NCBI GenBank assembly: GCA_050305635.1
Contig: JBNLFS010000020.1
Coordinates: 40,444 to 104,443 of the forward strand
Length of the DNA: 64,000 bases
Direction of reading: 5' to 3'
DNA from: Thiodiazotropha sp050305635
Lineage (GTDB): Bacteria > Pseudomonadota > Gammaproteobacteria > Chromatiales > Chromatiaceae
Part shown: positions 18,477 to 30,934 of the stretch, piece after piece
Layout of the letters: each line of letters opens with the position of its first letter
How positions within the stretch are numbered: the first letter of the stretch is position 1
Position numbers and translations under genes: made by a program
Notes under the pieces: model-generated
The model's database searches: none
What the model saw: the letters and a program-made list of their open reading frames with translations, nothing else
What the model was told of the DNA's origin: nothing

Positions 18477-21179
18477 TTACGTGTACCGCCTTATCGGGTT
18501 AGACCGGGTCATGCCGTAGAGACCGGCAAACAACAGCAACCATCCGGGTGACAGGGCGCCGCCGCCGCCACTGCTCGTGTCTTGAACCGTTGATTCCGTA
18601 TCACCGTTGCTGTCTTCGGTATCACCGGTATCTCCGCTATCGGCATCCGAATCCCCATTCTGCTCATCACTGCTGTCCGATGCGCTGACGATGAGGCCGC
18701 CCAGGATTACGATCTTGCCATCGACCATGCCATCCCCGTCGTTGGGTCCTCCATCTTCCAGGGTCATTTGCACACACCAGGTGTTTTCATTCAGGCCGCT
18801 CACAAAGGCATCACTCCCGGGCGCCGGGCACGACCGGTTCGTGCCGGAGACACTGCTCAGCTGGTTGTGGGTGTCCTCGGCGAAGGTCTGCCAACCATTC
18901 GGCGTGAATACCCGGAATTCGGAGTCGACTGTGATGGCCGCCTGTTGCGGTATCACAACCCGAACACTGTTGCCCTCACCGGGCAGATTCTTGATCTGGA
19001 AATTGTACAAACCGGGATAGTACACAGGATCCGCCGGATCGGTTGTGCCGCAGAGATCCGGTAAACCACAGTGCGTAATGTCCTGCGGTGCAATGGATGC
19101 GGAATAGACCAACGCTTGAAATGCGGTGTCGCCCAAAAACAGTTCCAGGCCGGGATCGGCCTCGATCACCCTTTCCGCGTCAGCCTTGATGACCTGAAGC
19201 TGGTTGCGCGGTAGATGGGAATGATCGAGATAGTCCGGGATGCCGTCCATATCGGAATCGTCGGATCCATCCGGGTAGTCGAGCACCCCGTCCTGATCCG
19301 TGTCACCGTTGTAACGGGCCGGGTCCGCATTCACGACCAGGAAACTGAGTTCATCACTCATTTGCCAGAGGTCCAGGTTCACGGTCACACCCACTCGATA
19401 CAGGCCGGGTTGAAGGGATGCCGGGTCGAGCGTAAAGGCGTCTTCCCGGGTATCGATGTCGATCAACGTCCCATCCGAACCCTGCCATGCATAACGGGCC
19501 TGCGTGGTATCCGTGGTGTCGGGCAACCCCTTGAGGGTGGTGGTGAGAATCACAGGGTTCGAGCTTCTCAATAGGATGCGATAGGGCTCATTGGCCTGGT
19601 TGATGGTCAATGAAACCCGGGGTGAAGGGTTGGTGGTGGCGAGGATGATGTCGCAGCGGGTAATGCCGCCGGGCACTGCATTCGTGACCTCATCCATCTC
19701 AAGCCATGCACTGAGCAGCGTGGTGGGATCGCTCAGCATGACAACGTGGATCGGAATTTCGAGAGCCGTTTCATGGCCGTCGAGTCTGAGTGTGCCGGCA
19801 AACAGGGTTTGTTCACGATCATCACCGTAGCGGATACCTTTCAGCCGGTAGTCGATGGTTACCGGATAGGCGGAGGCCTCGCCACTCAACTCAAACGGAC
19901 AGGCATAGTGGTCATCGTAATAGTCGCTGTGATCCTTGCTGAATTCGATGATGGGTGCGATGGAAATCAGCTGTGCCGCCTGGGTCGTGGTGCCTGCGCT
20001 GTCGGTTGCGGACCAGGTCAAAAGGTGATTGCCGCTGGGCAGTTCAAGTGGATCTCCGCTCACGGTTATCGGATCGTTTCCGTTGCTGGCCACGCTTTCC
20101 AGTACCGGGACGATATCCCCGTCCTGGACGTCATAAGCACTCACCATGCCCGGGTCAACCTGGGTCAGTGCGCCCATGGCGGTGATATCGAGATGCTGTG
20201 AAAGGGTGATAACCGGGGCATAGCGGGCCGAGGTGATGACACTGCTGCGATTGCTGTAGATGACGTCACGGTATATCCGGGAACCGCTGTTCAATGAAAC
20301 TTCATTGAAAATTTCAAGGCCGAGATCCTGCTCGGTGATGGTGTAGGGTTCCGCATCATACTGAAGCCTCGGGTCAGCGTACGGATCGGGCCATCGGACA
20401 TATCGCCAGAGATAGTCAAATGTCGTCCCGTCATCATCGAAGTAGCGGTTGTGCAGGGTCAGCGTCGAGCCGGTGGAAAAACTGCCTGTGATGTAAACCG
20501 CTCCGCTGGGTTCGTCCGGCACATCGGCGATCAGTTGTGGCACCGCCAGCGGCAGGGAGCGGAACTGCTCCGGGTTGCCCAGTCCGTCGTTGTAGGAAGC
20601 GACCACGCGGATTTCCCGATTCACGTCCTCATTGGTCAGGAAATAGGCTGCATAAAGGGCTCCGGGGATCGGTTCGTCATCGCGATACCACTGCAGACTC
20701 AGATCGCCGATGCCGTTAGCGTCGCTGAGGAAGCTGTCATCGATGCTGATCAGTTGATCTTCCGCCGGGGTACCGAGAAACACCAGACGCCCCATGGTGG
20801 GTTCGTTTTCGCTTACGGACTGGATCTCGATGGGCTTTGAATCCTGCGCTAAGAACGCACCGCCGTTCTCCGTCGTGTAGAGATTCAAAGTGTAGTTGCC
20901 GGATGCGAAGGGACCGATCTCGATGGTGGTGTCGGTACAGGGTGCCGGTATCGGGTCAATGGTGAGACCCCCGAACAGTTGTACGTAGATATTGATGGCA
21001 TGGCCATCGGATTCCGTACCGTATGTCTGGGTGAGATAGTACTCCGGACAGGTGGTCACCCGGATCGACACGGGCTGGTCGTTGGCGGGACTTGCGTCGA
21101 GTACTTCAAAGCTGACCGCTGACGCAGATGAGAAAGGGAGGAGGGTGGATAAGAGGGCAATCCCTGGTAATGTTTTCAT
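18477..21179 (-). CDS. Large secreted protein with GlyGly-CTERM sorting tail
   Basis: A 900-residue exported protein; the start at 21179 follows AAAGGAT. N-terminal signal MKTLPGIALLSTLLPFSSAS. The body is beta-rich with Ig-like segments, including a HYR-like block ending LTWSATDSAGTTTQ, and later a thrombospondin-type-3 calcium repeat (DTDQDGVLDYPDGSDDSDMD). An acidic Asp/Ser/Gly stalk near residue 860 leads into SGGGGALSPG, a hydrophobic helix and a basic end. This is the GlyGly-CTERM signal processed by rhombosortase with type II secretion. The protein is probably surface-anchored; its role is unknown. Confidence 0.82.
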   Translation of the reverse strand: MKTLPGIALLSTLLPFSSASAVSFEVLDASPANDQPVSIRVTTCPEYYLTQTYGTESDGHAINIYVQLFGGLTIDPIPAPCTDTTIEIGPFASGNYTLNLYTTENGGAFLAQDSKPIEIQSVSENEPTMGRLVFLGTPAEDQLISIDDSFLSDANGIGDLSLQWYRDDEPIPGALYAAYFLTNEDVNREIRVVASYNDGLGNPEQFRSLPLAVPQLIADVPDEPSGAVYITGSFSTGSTLTLHNRYFDDDGTTFDYLWRYVRWPDPYADPRLQYDAEPYTITEQDLGLEIFNEVSLNSGSRIYRDVIYSNRSSVITSARYAPVITLSQHLDITAMGALTQVDPGMVSAYDVQDGDIVPVLESVASNGNDPITVSGDPLELPSGNHLLTWSATDSAGTTTQAAQLISIAPIIEFSKDHSDYYDDHYACPFELSGEASAYPVTIDYRLKGIRYGDDREQTLFAGTLRLDGHETALEIPIHVVMLSDPTTLLSAWLEMDEVTNAVPGGITRCDIILATTNPSPRVSLTINQANEPYRILLRSSNPVILTTTLKGLPDTTDTTQARYAWQGSDGTLIDIDTREDAFTLDPASLQPGLYRVGVTVNLDLWQMSDELSFLVVNADPARYNGDTDQDGVLDYPDGSDDSDMDGIPDYLDHSHLPRNQLQVIKADAERVIEADPGLELFLGDTAFQALVYSASIAPQDITHCGLPDLCGTTDPADPVYYPGLYNFQIKNLPGEGNSVRVVIPQQAAITVDSEFRVFTPNGWQTFAEDTHNQLSSVSGTNRSCPAPGSDAFVSGLNENTWCVQMTLEDGGPNDGDGMVDGKIVILGGLIVSASDSSDEQNGDSDADSGDTGDTEDSNGDTESTVQDTSSGGGGALSPGWLLLFAGLYGMTRSNPIRRYT

Positions 21180-21696
21180 GATACAGATCCTTTGAGCACA
21201 TTCCTTTTTTGCGCGTGCGCTCAGGTTATTGGATATACCCAGCCAAATCAAATGGGTGTTTAAAAAAGTAGGCGGCAGGCTTTGAGCCTGCCATACGACA
21301 GCGCCTTGCGGATTGTGTAAAACAGGGTGCTGTCCAAGCCGCTGACAAGGCCTTAAAAACATCGGTTGATCGCTCGGTCGTTTGTCTGGCAGACTGTTGC
21401 GCGGCATAAGAAAAACAACTGTTTGGACGCCTGAAACATAAACCCGCGAGCCTCGAGATGGGGCGGCGGATTCGCCCGGCCCCGGTCCCCGGGGTGTGCC
21501 TTCCCGCGCCTTCGCATTGGATCGATACGTTCGACCGTGGGCGGTGCTTTCGGGACTGGCGGAGCAGAGCGTGACGGTTGGCCAATCAGCGCGTGCCAGG
21601 CCATGGATCAGGTCGATTCCCAACCCTTGGAGTTCGTCCCAGACGCCTGCTATAGTCAGGCAATTGCTGCGATGCAGCATGACACCGGAGACCCAC
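21180..21696. other. Divergent intergenic region upstream of pyc
   Basis: No supported gene. It contains a perfect 7-bp hairpin GGCAGGC-TTTGA-GCCTGCC (21274-21292). On the minus strand six T residues follow after a 6-nt gap, too far for a standard terminator. Promoters for the leftward secreted-protein gene and rightward pyc should be here. Confidence 0.4.
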
Positions 21697-25152
<3,456 letters not shown>

Positions 25153-25527
25153 CAAGTAGTCATGACACCAAAACCAGGTATTGTCCAGAAAGTCTGGCTC
25201 ATCATTGAAGGCGTGATGGGCACTGGGCATTACCTTTCTAAACGGATTCTGGATCACATAGTGAAAAAGGATGGGGCTATACAAACAGTGGTGTACTGAC
25301 AAACCAAACTCTGCGCTCAGCAGACTCGAACATTGAACTCAATGGGGTAATCACTCAACCACCCAAGAGTTTAAGTTCTCTCAGAATGCGCCGCTATTCC
25401 GGATAGTGTCACGAGAAAAATGTCGAGAAGGGGATGCTGTTGCCCGTTGCGGCGGATTCTTCTCTTGGGTGATGGACTCTGCGTAAGTTTGAGATTCCTT
25501 GGTTCAGATCCGATTGCGGGAGGCAGC
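25153..25527. other. Intergenic region upstream of the chemoreceptor gene
   Basis: No supported gene. It contains only a weak hairpin, CCAGA-AAG-TCTGG, shortly after pyc and the flagellar-type promoter candidate listed at 25371-25397. Confidence 0.45.
25371..25397 (+). promoter_or_regulatory. Candidate sigma-28 (FliA) promoter
   Basis: TTAA (25371-25374), 15 nt, then GCCGCTAT (25390-25397), compared with the FliA consensus TAAA-N15-GCCGATAA. The -10 matches 6 of 8 and the -35 is imperfect. The downstream gene, a chemotaxis-type transducer, is a typical FliA target, which adds support. It lies about 130 bp before the start codon. Confidence 0.35.
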
Positions 25528-27549
25528 ATGAGACTATTCGATTCTGTACGCCACACGTTGAAGACGCATGTAGGAGTGGCGACGCTCGAGTCGTCATCGC
25601 AGGCGCTGGAAGGTGTGTTGGCCGGTGTGCGATTTCAACCTACATTGGTTATCGGTTTCGTATCGCCGCACCTGGAAATCGATGCAATAGCGAGCAAGAT
25701 CAAAACCCGTTTTCCAAGCGCGGCAATTGCGCTCTGCTCCACGGCCGGCGAACTCTGCAGTCAAAATGGGGGACTCTATTGCGAGACCGGTAATCGCTGG
25801 GATCGTGTGGTTCTGCAGTGTTTTGATGCCAGCCTCGTGACCCGGGCCGAGGTTGTGTCCATGCCATTGGGAAGTGAGGATTTGCGGCAGGGCAAGAATG
25901 CCATCACGCTGAAACAGCGTGTAGATCAACTGACGCGGAAAATCAAAGAACTACGTGTCGGGGTAGAGATCGATCATCGCGATACCCTGGCTTATGTACT
26001 TTTTGACGGTCTTTCGGCTTCGGAATCGTTTTTCATGGAGGCCGTCTACGAGTCCGGTCGCTTTCCATGTCTGTTTGTTGGCGGCTCTGCCGGCGGTAAG
26101 CTCGATTTCGTACATACCTATCTGCATGATGGTCGGCAGCGGTTTGAAAACAGTGTGCTGATCACCTTTATCAAACTTGCACCACAGATTCGCTTCGGTG
26201 TGCTGAAAAGTCAGAATTTTGAACCCACCGGTGAGAGCTTCAACGTACTTTCGGCTTCGGTGGAGCATCGCTATATTACCCAATTGGTGGACAGTCATGG
26301 GCGTGTGCGCGATGCCATCGATCTGATCAGCGAATACTTCAAGTGCGATCCCAAATCACTGGAACAGAAGCTGGCCGAATACTCATTTGCCATCAAGAGC
26401 GGGAGCGAGCTTTTTGTTCGTTCCGTTTCGCAGATCGATTTGGAGCAACGTCGTATCTGTTTTTATTGCGATATAGCCCCCGGTGATGAACTGCAACTGG
26501 TTCGACGCACCAGTTTGGTCGAGACCACGCGGCGGGATCTGCAAAGCTTTCTGCAGAACAAGAGCGCCAAGCCACTGGCCGGTATTCTCAACGACTGTAT
26601 TCTGCGGCGTCTCTACAACACCAAAGAACTGGGTGCCATGGGGGGAGTGCTTCAAGGTTCCTTGATTGGATTTTCCACATTCGGTGAAATACTCGGCTTG
26701 AACCTGAACCAGACGTTGACGGCAATCTTCTTTTTTCGTGTGCCAGAGGGTGAGCGTTTTCATGACGAATATATCGATAATTTTCACGTCCACTACAGTG
26801 AATTCAAGGGCTTTTTTCTACAGCGTAAGACGGCGGTATTAAAAAATCTGATGCGTGTGGCGGTTAAACATATTGATGATTTCGAGCATGGACATTTTGA
26901 GAGCACCCTGGATACGACCGGATTGGATTTCGCGATTGTGAACCTGTTTCAGGGACTCAATGATCTGGGGCGTACCCTGCGTGAAGCAACGGAGTTGCAG
27001 GAAGCAACCAGCCAGCAGATCGAACAAAGTACCCAGGCGCTCTACACTTCCATGCAGACCCTGCAAGGGCATATTGATGAGCAGAATCAGACGGTGGCTC
27101 GTACATCCGCTGTAATCAGTGACCTCAGTGCCAAGGCATCGGATGTCGCGGAGGGAGCCCGCAAACTGGCAGTAGACAGCGGTCGAACTCAGAATGTGGT
27201 TGAGGCGATTCAACAGATTGCCGATCAGACGAACTTACTGGCGCTCAACGCGGCTATCGAAGCGGCACGCGCGGGTGATGCGGGGCGTGGTTTTTCCGTA
27301 GTGTCCGATGAAGTGCGAAAACTGGCTGAAAAGTCCCGTGTAAGCGCCGAGGAGATCGGTAAAGATATCAACCGGCTTTCCTCGGAGATCGGACGGGTTG
27401 CACAAGCAATTGAAACCCAATCACACTCGGTATCGGAGTTATCCTCACACTTGGAAAGCATCGAATCCTCCAGTAAACATACCCAGGAGATGGCGCTCAG
27501 CACCCGACGCACTGCCGATTCTCTGCAGGCACTTGTGATTAAGGATTAA
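25528..27549 (+). CDS. Soluble methyl-accepting chemotaxis protein with FIST sensor domain
   Basis: A 673-residue transducer; the start at 25528 has a GGGAGG site. The N-terminal half is a FIST sensor (FIST_N about 40-235, with IALCSTAGELCSQNG and CLFVGGSAGGKL; FIST_C about 245-400, with GGVLQGSLIGFSTFGE). FIST domains are thought to bind small ligands such as amino acids. The C-terminal half is a helical MCP signalling domain with the conserved hairpin tip QIADQTNLLALNAAIEAARAG and EVRKLAEKSR. There is no transmembrane segment, so it is a cytoplasmic receptor. No che genes lie nearby; it must join an array encoded elsewhere. Confidence 0.92.
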   Translation: MRLFDSVRHTLKTHVGVATLESSSQALEGVLAGVRFQPTLVIGFVSPHLEIDAIASKIKTRFPSAAIALCSTAGELCSQNGGLYCETGNRWDRVVLQCFDASLVTRAEVVSMPLGSEDLRQGKNAITLKQRVDQLTRKIKELRVGVEIDHRDTLAYVLFDGLSASESFFMEAVYESGRFPCLFVGGSAGGKLDFVHTYLHDGRQRFENSVLITFIKLAPQIRFGVLKSQNFEPTGESFNVLSASVEHRYITQLVDSHGRVRDAIDLISEYFKCDPKSLEQKLAEYSFAIKSGSELFVRSVSQIDLEQRRICFYCDIAPGDELQLVRRTSLVETTRRDLQSFLQNKSAKPLAGILNDCILRRLYNTKELGAMGGVLQGSLIGFSTFGEILGLNLNQTLTAIFFFRVPEGERFHDEYIDNFHVHYSEFKGFFLQRKTAVLKNLMRVAVKHIDDFEHGHFESTLDTTGLDFAIVNLFQGLNDLGRTLREATELQEATSQQIEQSTQALYTSMQTLQGHIDEQNQTVARTSAVISDLSAKASDVAEGARKLAVDSGRTQNVVEAIQQIADQTNLLALNAAIEAARAGDAGRGFSVVSDEVRKLAEKSRVSAEEIGKDINRLSSEIGRVAQAIETQSHSVSELSSHLESIESSSKHTQEMALSTRRTADSLQALVIKD

Positions 27550-27641
27550 CACGCGGGAGATAGCATCACTGGGCTGAATTCGATATAGTCCCACCTTCGA
27601 TCATGGGGATTCCTGAGCAGATCATACTCAGGAAACATGGG

Positions 27642-28391
27642 ATGAAGGCAAGGATGAATCTAGAAGATGCCATAGAGGGCATGCACCAAGCCGGGCATGT
27701 CGAACAGCTCTTTCATTGCTATCAGGCGGCGGTTGAGTGTTTTGGCTACGACCAGGTGCTGCTGGCATTGATCTCCGACCATCCCCGGTTGCATCTTAAG
27801 GCTCAACACGGGGTTCTCAGTAGTTATCCCGATGTCTGGGTCTCCCACTACCTGTCCCAGGGTTATGATCGGATCGATCCGGTGCGGATCGAGGTGTGCA
27901 AACGCATCGCCCCGTTCAGCTGGCGGCATTTGCAAGAGACCCTTCCCCTGAGCCTGCGTCAGAAGCGCCTGTTTCGTGAGGCGGGCGAGGTCGATCTGCA
28001 TCACGGATTGGGGATACCTCTGCGCGGACCCGAAGGCACCACGGCTGGCATCGGTCTGGCCAGCTCCTCGAGAAAACCGGCCCAGGACAGCTTGAGCCTG
28101 TGGCAGATCCATAACCTCTCCATGCAATTCTACGCCGCCTACTGGCGACTGTTCGAACAGTCCGAGCCTCCCCGGGAAGCCCTCAGTCTGTCGCCCAGGG
28201 AGGTCGAGATCCTCAGACTTCTGGCGCTGGGACTGACCAAGGCGGATGTTTCCGATCGCTTGCGGATCTCCTACCACACCGTCGATTTTCACACCCGACG
28301 GCTGCTTGAAAAATTCAATACCCGGAGTATTACCGCCGCGGTCCATTTTGCGACCGCATGGGGCATGATTGCGCTGGAGACCGGTTTTTGA
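27642..28391 (+). CDS. LuxR-type regulator with intact acyl-homoserine-lactone pocket (solo)
   Basis: A transcription factor of about 249 residues. The N-terminal autoinducer-binding domain keeps all six TraR-type invariant residues at exact TraR spacing: W57 and Y61 (WVSHY), D70 and P71 (RIDP), W85 (PFSW) and G113 (HHGLG), in TraR numbering. The C-terminal GerE-type HTH has LSPREVEILRLLALGLT and the recognition helix RISYHTVDFH. ATGs at 27642 (AGGA upstream) and 27654 (AAGG upstream) are both good starts. No luxI-type synthase lies in the window, so it is probably a solo receptor. Its targets may include the two exported-protein genes downstream. Confidence 0.9.
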   Translation: MKARMNLEDAIEGMHQAGHVEQLFHCYQAAVECFGYDQVLLALISDHPRLHLKAQHGVLSSYPDVWVSHYLSQGYDRIDPVRIEVCKRIAPFSWRHLQETLPLSLRQKRLFREAGEVDLHHGLGIPLRGPEGTTAGIGLASSSRKPAQDSLSLWQIHNLSMQFYAAYWRLFEQSEPPREALSLSPREVEILRLLALGLTKADVSDRLRISYHTVDFHTRRLLEKFNTRSITAAVHFATAWGMIALETGF

Positions 28392-28470
28392 ATGGCATGG
28401 GCCGGTTCTCTACGTGAACACGTAGGTTAAAAATTAATCGCTGGAAAATATCATGTCGAAGGAGTACTGG

Positions 28471-28609
28471 CAGGCTGTTGAAATTCGTTCTGATGCGTGC
28501 AAGACAAGACGAAATTCGCCGAAAACGCGCAGTTTACTGGAGTCAATGAGCGTTTTGAGGCGGATTTCAACGCAGGATCGCTCCGTCTGAGTCGCCTTTC
28601 AACAGCCTG
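28471..28609. repeat. MITE-like element, 139 bp
   Basis: Perfect 13-bp terminal inverted repeats CAGGCTGTTGAAA (28471-28483) and TTTCAACAGCCTG (28597-28609) enclose a non-coding core. Elements with CAGGCTGTTGAAA ends are familiar in many proteobacterial genomes. No other full copy is in this window and I see no clear target-site duplication. It fills much of the gap 28392-28724. Confidence 0.6.
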
Positions 28610-28724
28610 ACGGCCCGGGGCCATGGAACGCTCAGCGATCGGTTTCGGGGAAAACGCTTCGGAGGGGGTACCGTTCACGATGAGGGTATCCGGAGAGTTT
28701 TATGGAAAGCATGGGGAGAGGATT

Positions 28725-29657
28725 ATGGGAGCGAATCATCAGGTCGGGTTGAAGGCGTTCAGTTGTCTCGGATTGCTGCTGCTGCTGATGGGGTGCGGTG
28801 GCGGTTCCGGGGGATCCAGCGATGCGTCGGACGAGCAGGTCCTGACCGGTCGGTTTCTCGACAGCGCCTGCGCGGGGTTGAGTTACCGCACCGCCAGCCG
28901 CAGCGGGGTGACGGGGGCCAACGGAGAGTTCACCTATCTGGCCGGTGAAACCGTGGTCTTCGGCTTGGGGGATCTCTCCTTTCCCGCGGTCACCGCGGCG
29001 CAGATCCTGACCCCGTTGGAACTGGCGGGGGTCGAGGACATCAACCACACCGGTGTGGTCAATATGGCGAGACTGCTGCAATCCCTGGATGAGGATTGCA
29101 ATCCGGACAACGGTATCACCATCAGCGGTGAGGCGCTGTTGGCCGCGACGGGCATGTCCCTCGATTTCGAGGATCCGGATTTCGATACCAAAGTGGCCAA
29201 TCTGGTGGCCAACGGGGGACAGCAGAATTCCACCTGCACCACCTTGATCAGCGCCGAACAGGCGATTGCGCATCTGCAGAATACACTGGACCAGCTGGCG
29301 GGACAGACCGATCCTCCGATCGGGGGTGGCCTGGCGGGTAAGCTGGGTGTCTGGGAGGGTGAGGGTCAACAGCCGGGTGTTTCCTGGACCATACGCATCA
29401 CCTTGCGGGAGGAGGAACAGTTAATCGAATACCCCTCCCTGGAGTGTGGCGGGTATCTCACCCTGTTGGAGGAAACCGATGCGCAGTTGCTGTTTCGGGA
29501 AACCATCACCTTCGGAAACGGCGTCTGCTACGACCAGGGTTTCGTGGAGTTGACGGACCAGTCGCAGAATGAGCTGGTCTACCGCTGGTATTTCGATGGC
29601 ACCGGGGATGAGAAAGGCGAGCTGGATGCGGTGGGCAGTGTCCGCAAGACGCAATAG
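28725..29657 (+). CDS. Hypothetical lipoprotein
   Basis: A 310-residue lipoprotein; the ATG at 28725 sits behind a strong GGGGAGAGG site. The signal ends at lipobox LLMGC and is followed by a Gly/Ser-rich linker. Residues about 35-110 form a domain seen in many gammaproteobacterial lipoproteins and adhesins: LTGRFLDSACAGLSYRT, then TGANGEFTYLAGETVVFGLG. A helical section follows, then a C-terminal beta domain with YPSLECGGYLTLLEE. The function is unknown. The next gene starts 51 bp downstream on the same strand, so they may be co-transcribed. Confidence 0.72.
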   Translation: MGANHQVGLKAFSCLGLLLLLMGCGGGSGGSSDASDEQVLTGRFLDSACAGLSYRTASRSGVTGANGEFTYLAGETVVFGLGDLSFPAVTAAQILTPLELAGVEDINHTGVVNMARLLQSLDEDCNPDNGITISGEALLAATGMSLDFEDPDFDTKVANLVANGGQQNSTCTTLISAEQAIAHLQNTLDQLAGQTDPPIGGGLAGKLGVWEGEGQQPGVSWTIRITLREEEQLIEYPSLECGGYLTLLEETDAQLLFRETITFGNGVCYDQGFVELTDQSQNELVYRWYFDGTGDEKGELDAVGSVRKTQ

Positions 29658-29708
29658 TTGGTTATCACACGTTATTTGAATATGTCACTGGATATGAGGG
29701 AGCATGCC

Positions 29709-30386
29709 ATGAAAACGATTCGAGTCATTCAAACGCTTCTGATGCCCGCGCTGGTGATCTGCGCTTCGAGCGTACAGGGCGCGACCATCTGGACCGATTG
29801 GGAGTCCGGAAGTGCCGGTATGGACGGTTCCGCGGTAGGCTCATTGAATGGGGTATCGGTAAATTACAGCGGGCCGCTGATACCGACTCCGTACACCACC
29901 TTCAACGGTACCGCCAATGTGTGGAATCCATCCACGACCTACACCGGTGGAGCGATCGATGTGTCGCCCGATGACGTGGGTGATCGGTTGTCATTGAACT
30001 ATTCTGCCGGCTCGACCCTCACTTTTTCCGCCCCGGTGGAGAATCCGTTGATCGCATTCTGGAGTGTGGGAAATCCCAACTACACCGTGGACTTTGTGTT
30101 CGATGAAACACCCACGTTTGTGGTCGGCGGTCCCAACAGCAACTACAGAGGTTCGTCGTCGATCTGGGTTTCGGGTAATACGGTGTCGGGGCGGGAAGGC
30201 AACGGAGTGGTCATGTTCGAAGGTCTCTTCACCTCGATTTCATGGACCAGCACCCGGGAAAACTACTACTCGATTACCGTGGGATCGGTGAGTCCGGTAC
30301 CGCTCCCCGCTGCCGCCTGGTTGTTCTTCACGGGGTTGCTGGGACTCGGAGGCTATAGTGGATTGCGTCGCAGCCGGGCTACATGA
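29709..30386 (+). CDS. VPLPA-CTERM sorted exported protein
   Basis: A 225-residue exported protein; the start at 29709 follows GAGGGAG. Sec signal MKTIRVIQTLLMPALVICAS, a beta-rich body, then SPVPLPAAAWLFFTGLLGLGG and a basic end. This is the VPLPA variant of the PEP-CTERM tail handled by exosortase, usually in organisms that make exopolysaccharide. No exosortase is in the window. The last codons and the TGA stop coincide with the repeat phrase CCGGGCTACATGAGTCA, so a repeat sets the 3' end of the gene. Confidence 0.85.
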   Translation: MKTIRVIQTLLMPALVICASSVQGATIWTDWESGSAGMDGSAVGSLNGVSVNYSGPLIPTPYTTFNGTANVWNPSTTYTGGAIDVSPDDVGDRLSLNYSAGSTLTFSAPVENPLIAFWSVGNPNYTVDFVFDETPTFVVGGPNSNYRGSSSIWVSGNTVSGREGNGVVMFEGLFTSISWTSTRENYYSITVGSVSPVPLPAAAWLFFTGLLGLGGYSGLRRSRAT

Positions 30387-30627
30387 GTCAGGATATCTCA
30401 CCTAAGGCGAATGGTTGCGACCCGTAGCCCGGGTGAAGCAAAGCGCAACCCGGGAAGACGGTGGCACTGATCCCCCGGATTCCGCTGCGCTGCATCCGGG
30501 CTACATGAGTCAAGATATCTCACCTAAGGCAAATGGTCGCGCCCCGTAGCCCGGGTGAAGCAAAGCGTAACCCGGGAAAGCGGTGGCACCGACCGACCCG
30601 GATTCCGCTGCGCTGCATCCGGCCTGC
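30376..30627. repeat. Tandem duplication (122-bp period) of REP-like units
   Basis: Two head-to-tail copies, about 30376-30505 and 30498-30627. Each contains GATATCTCACCTAAGGC and an opposed REP pair (30424-30504 and 30546-30626) of the GTAGCCCGGG family. They differ at a few positions. The first copy overlaps the stop codon of the VPLPA-CTERM gene. The region lies between that gene and the convergent minE. Confidence 0.85.
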
Positions 30628-30659
30628 AATGTCCTGTGTGAACGACAGAAAGATGCTGC

Positions 30660-30932
30660 TCATCCCGTATTTCGACGGCTCTCAGGCAACACGATGTTCA
30701 ACTCCAGTATCTCCCGATCATCGTCATGCTCCACATTGACGTTGACGGCGCCCGCGTCGACGCTGACATATTTGCGCAGCACCTTGAGGATATCCCGCTG
30801 CAACTGGGGCAGGTAGGAGGGGGCGTCATGACCGATCCGGTCATGGGCCACCAGGATCTGCAACCGCTCCCGGGCCAGCGAGGCCGATCCGGCGGGTTTT
30901 TTCTGTTTGAAGTAATCCAGCAGACCCATCAT
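30660..30932 (-). CDS. minE: Cell division topological specificity factor MinE
   Basis: A 90-residue protein that drives MinD pole-to-pole oscillation and so restricts FtsZ to mid-cell. N-terminal membrane/MinD-binding segment MGLLDYFKQKK, with conserved ARERLQILVAHDR and the C-terminal dimer strand ILELNIVLP. The ATG at 30932 follows GGAGG with 6-nt spacing and lies two bases past the minD stop, so translation is probably coupled. Last gene of minCDE. Confidence 0.95.
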   Translation of the reverse strand: MMGLLDYFKQKKPAGSASLARERLQILVAHDRIGHDAPSYLPQLQRDILKVLRKYVSVDAGAVNVNVEHDDDREILELNIVLPESRRNTG

Positions 30933-30934
30933 GC

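Noticed and set aside
21262..21292. Hairpin GGCAGGC/GCCTGCC near a T-run on the minus strand, a possible attenuator
   Set aside because: The T-run is separated from the stem by six bases and lies upstream of its own gene; no antiterminator pairing could be seen.
30376..30640. Possible CRISPR array because of regularly repeated units
   Set aside because: Only two 122-bp units, each an internal palindrome of a dispersed REP family; no short direct repeats with unique spacers.
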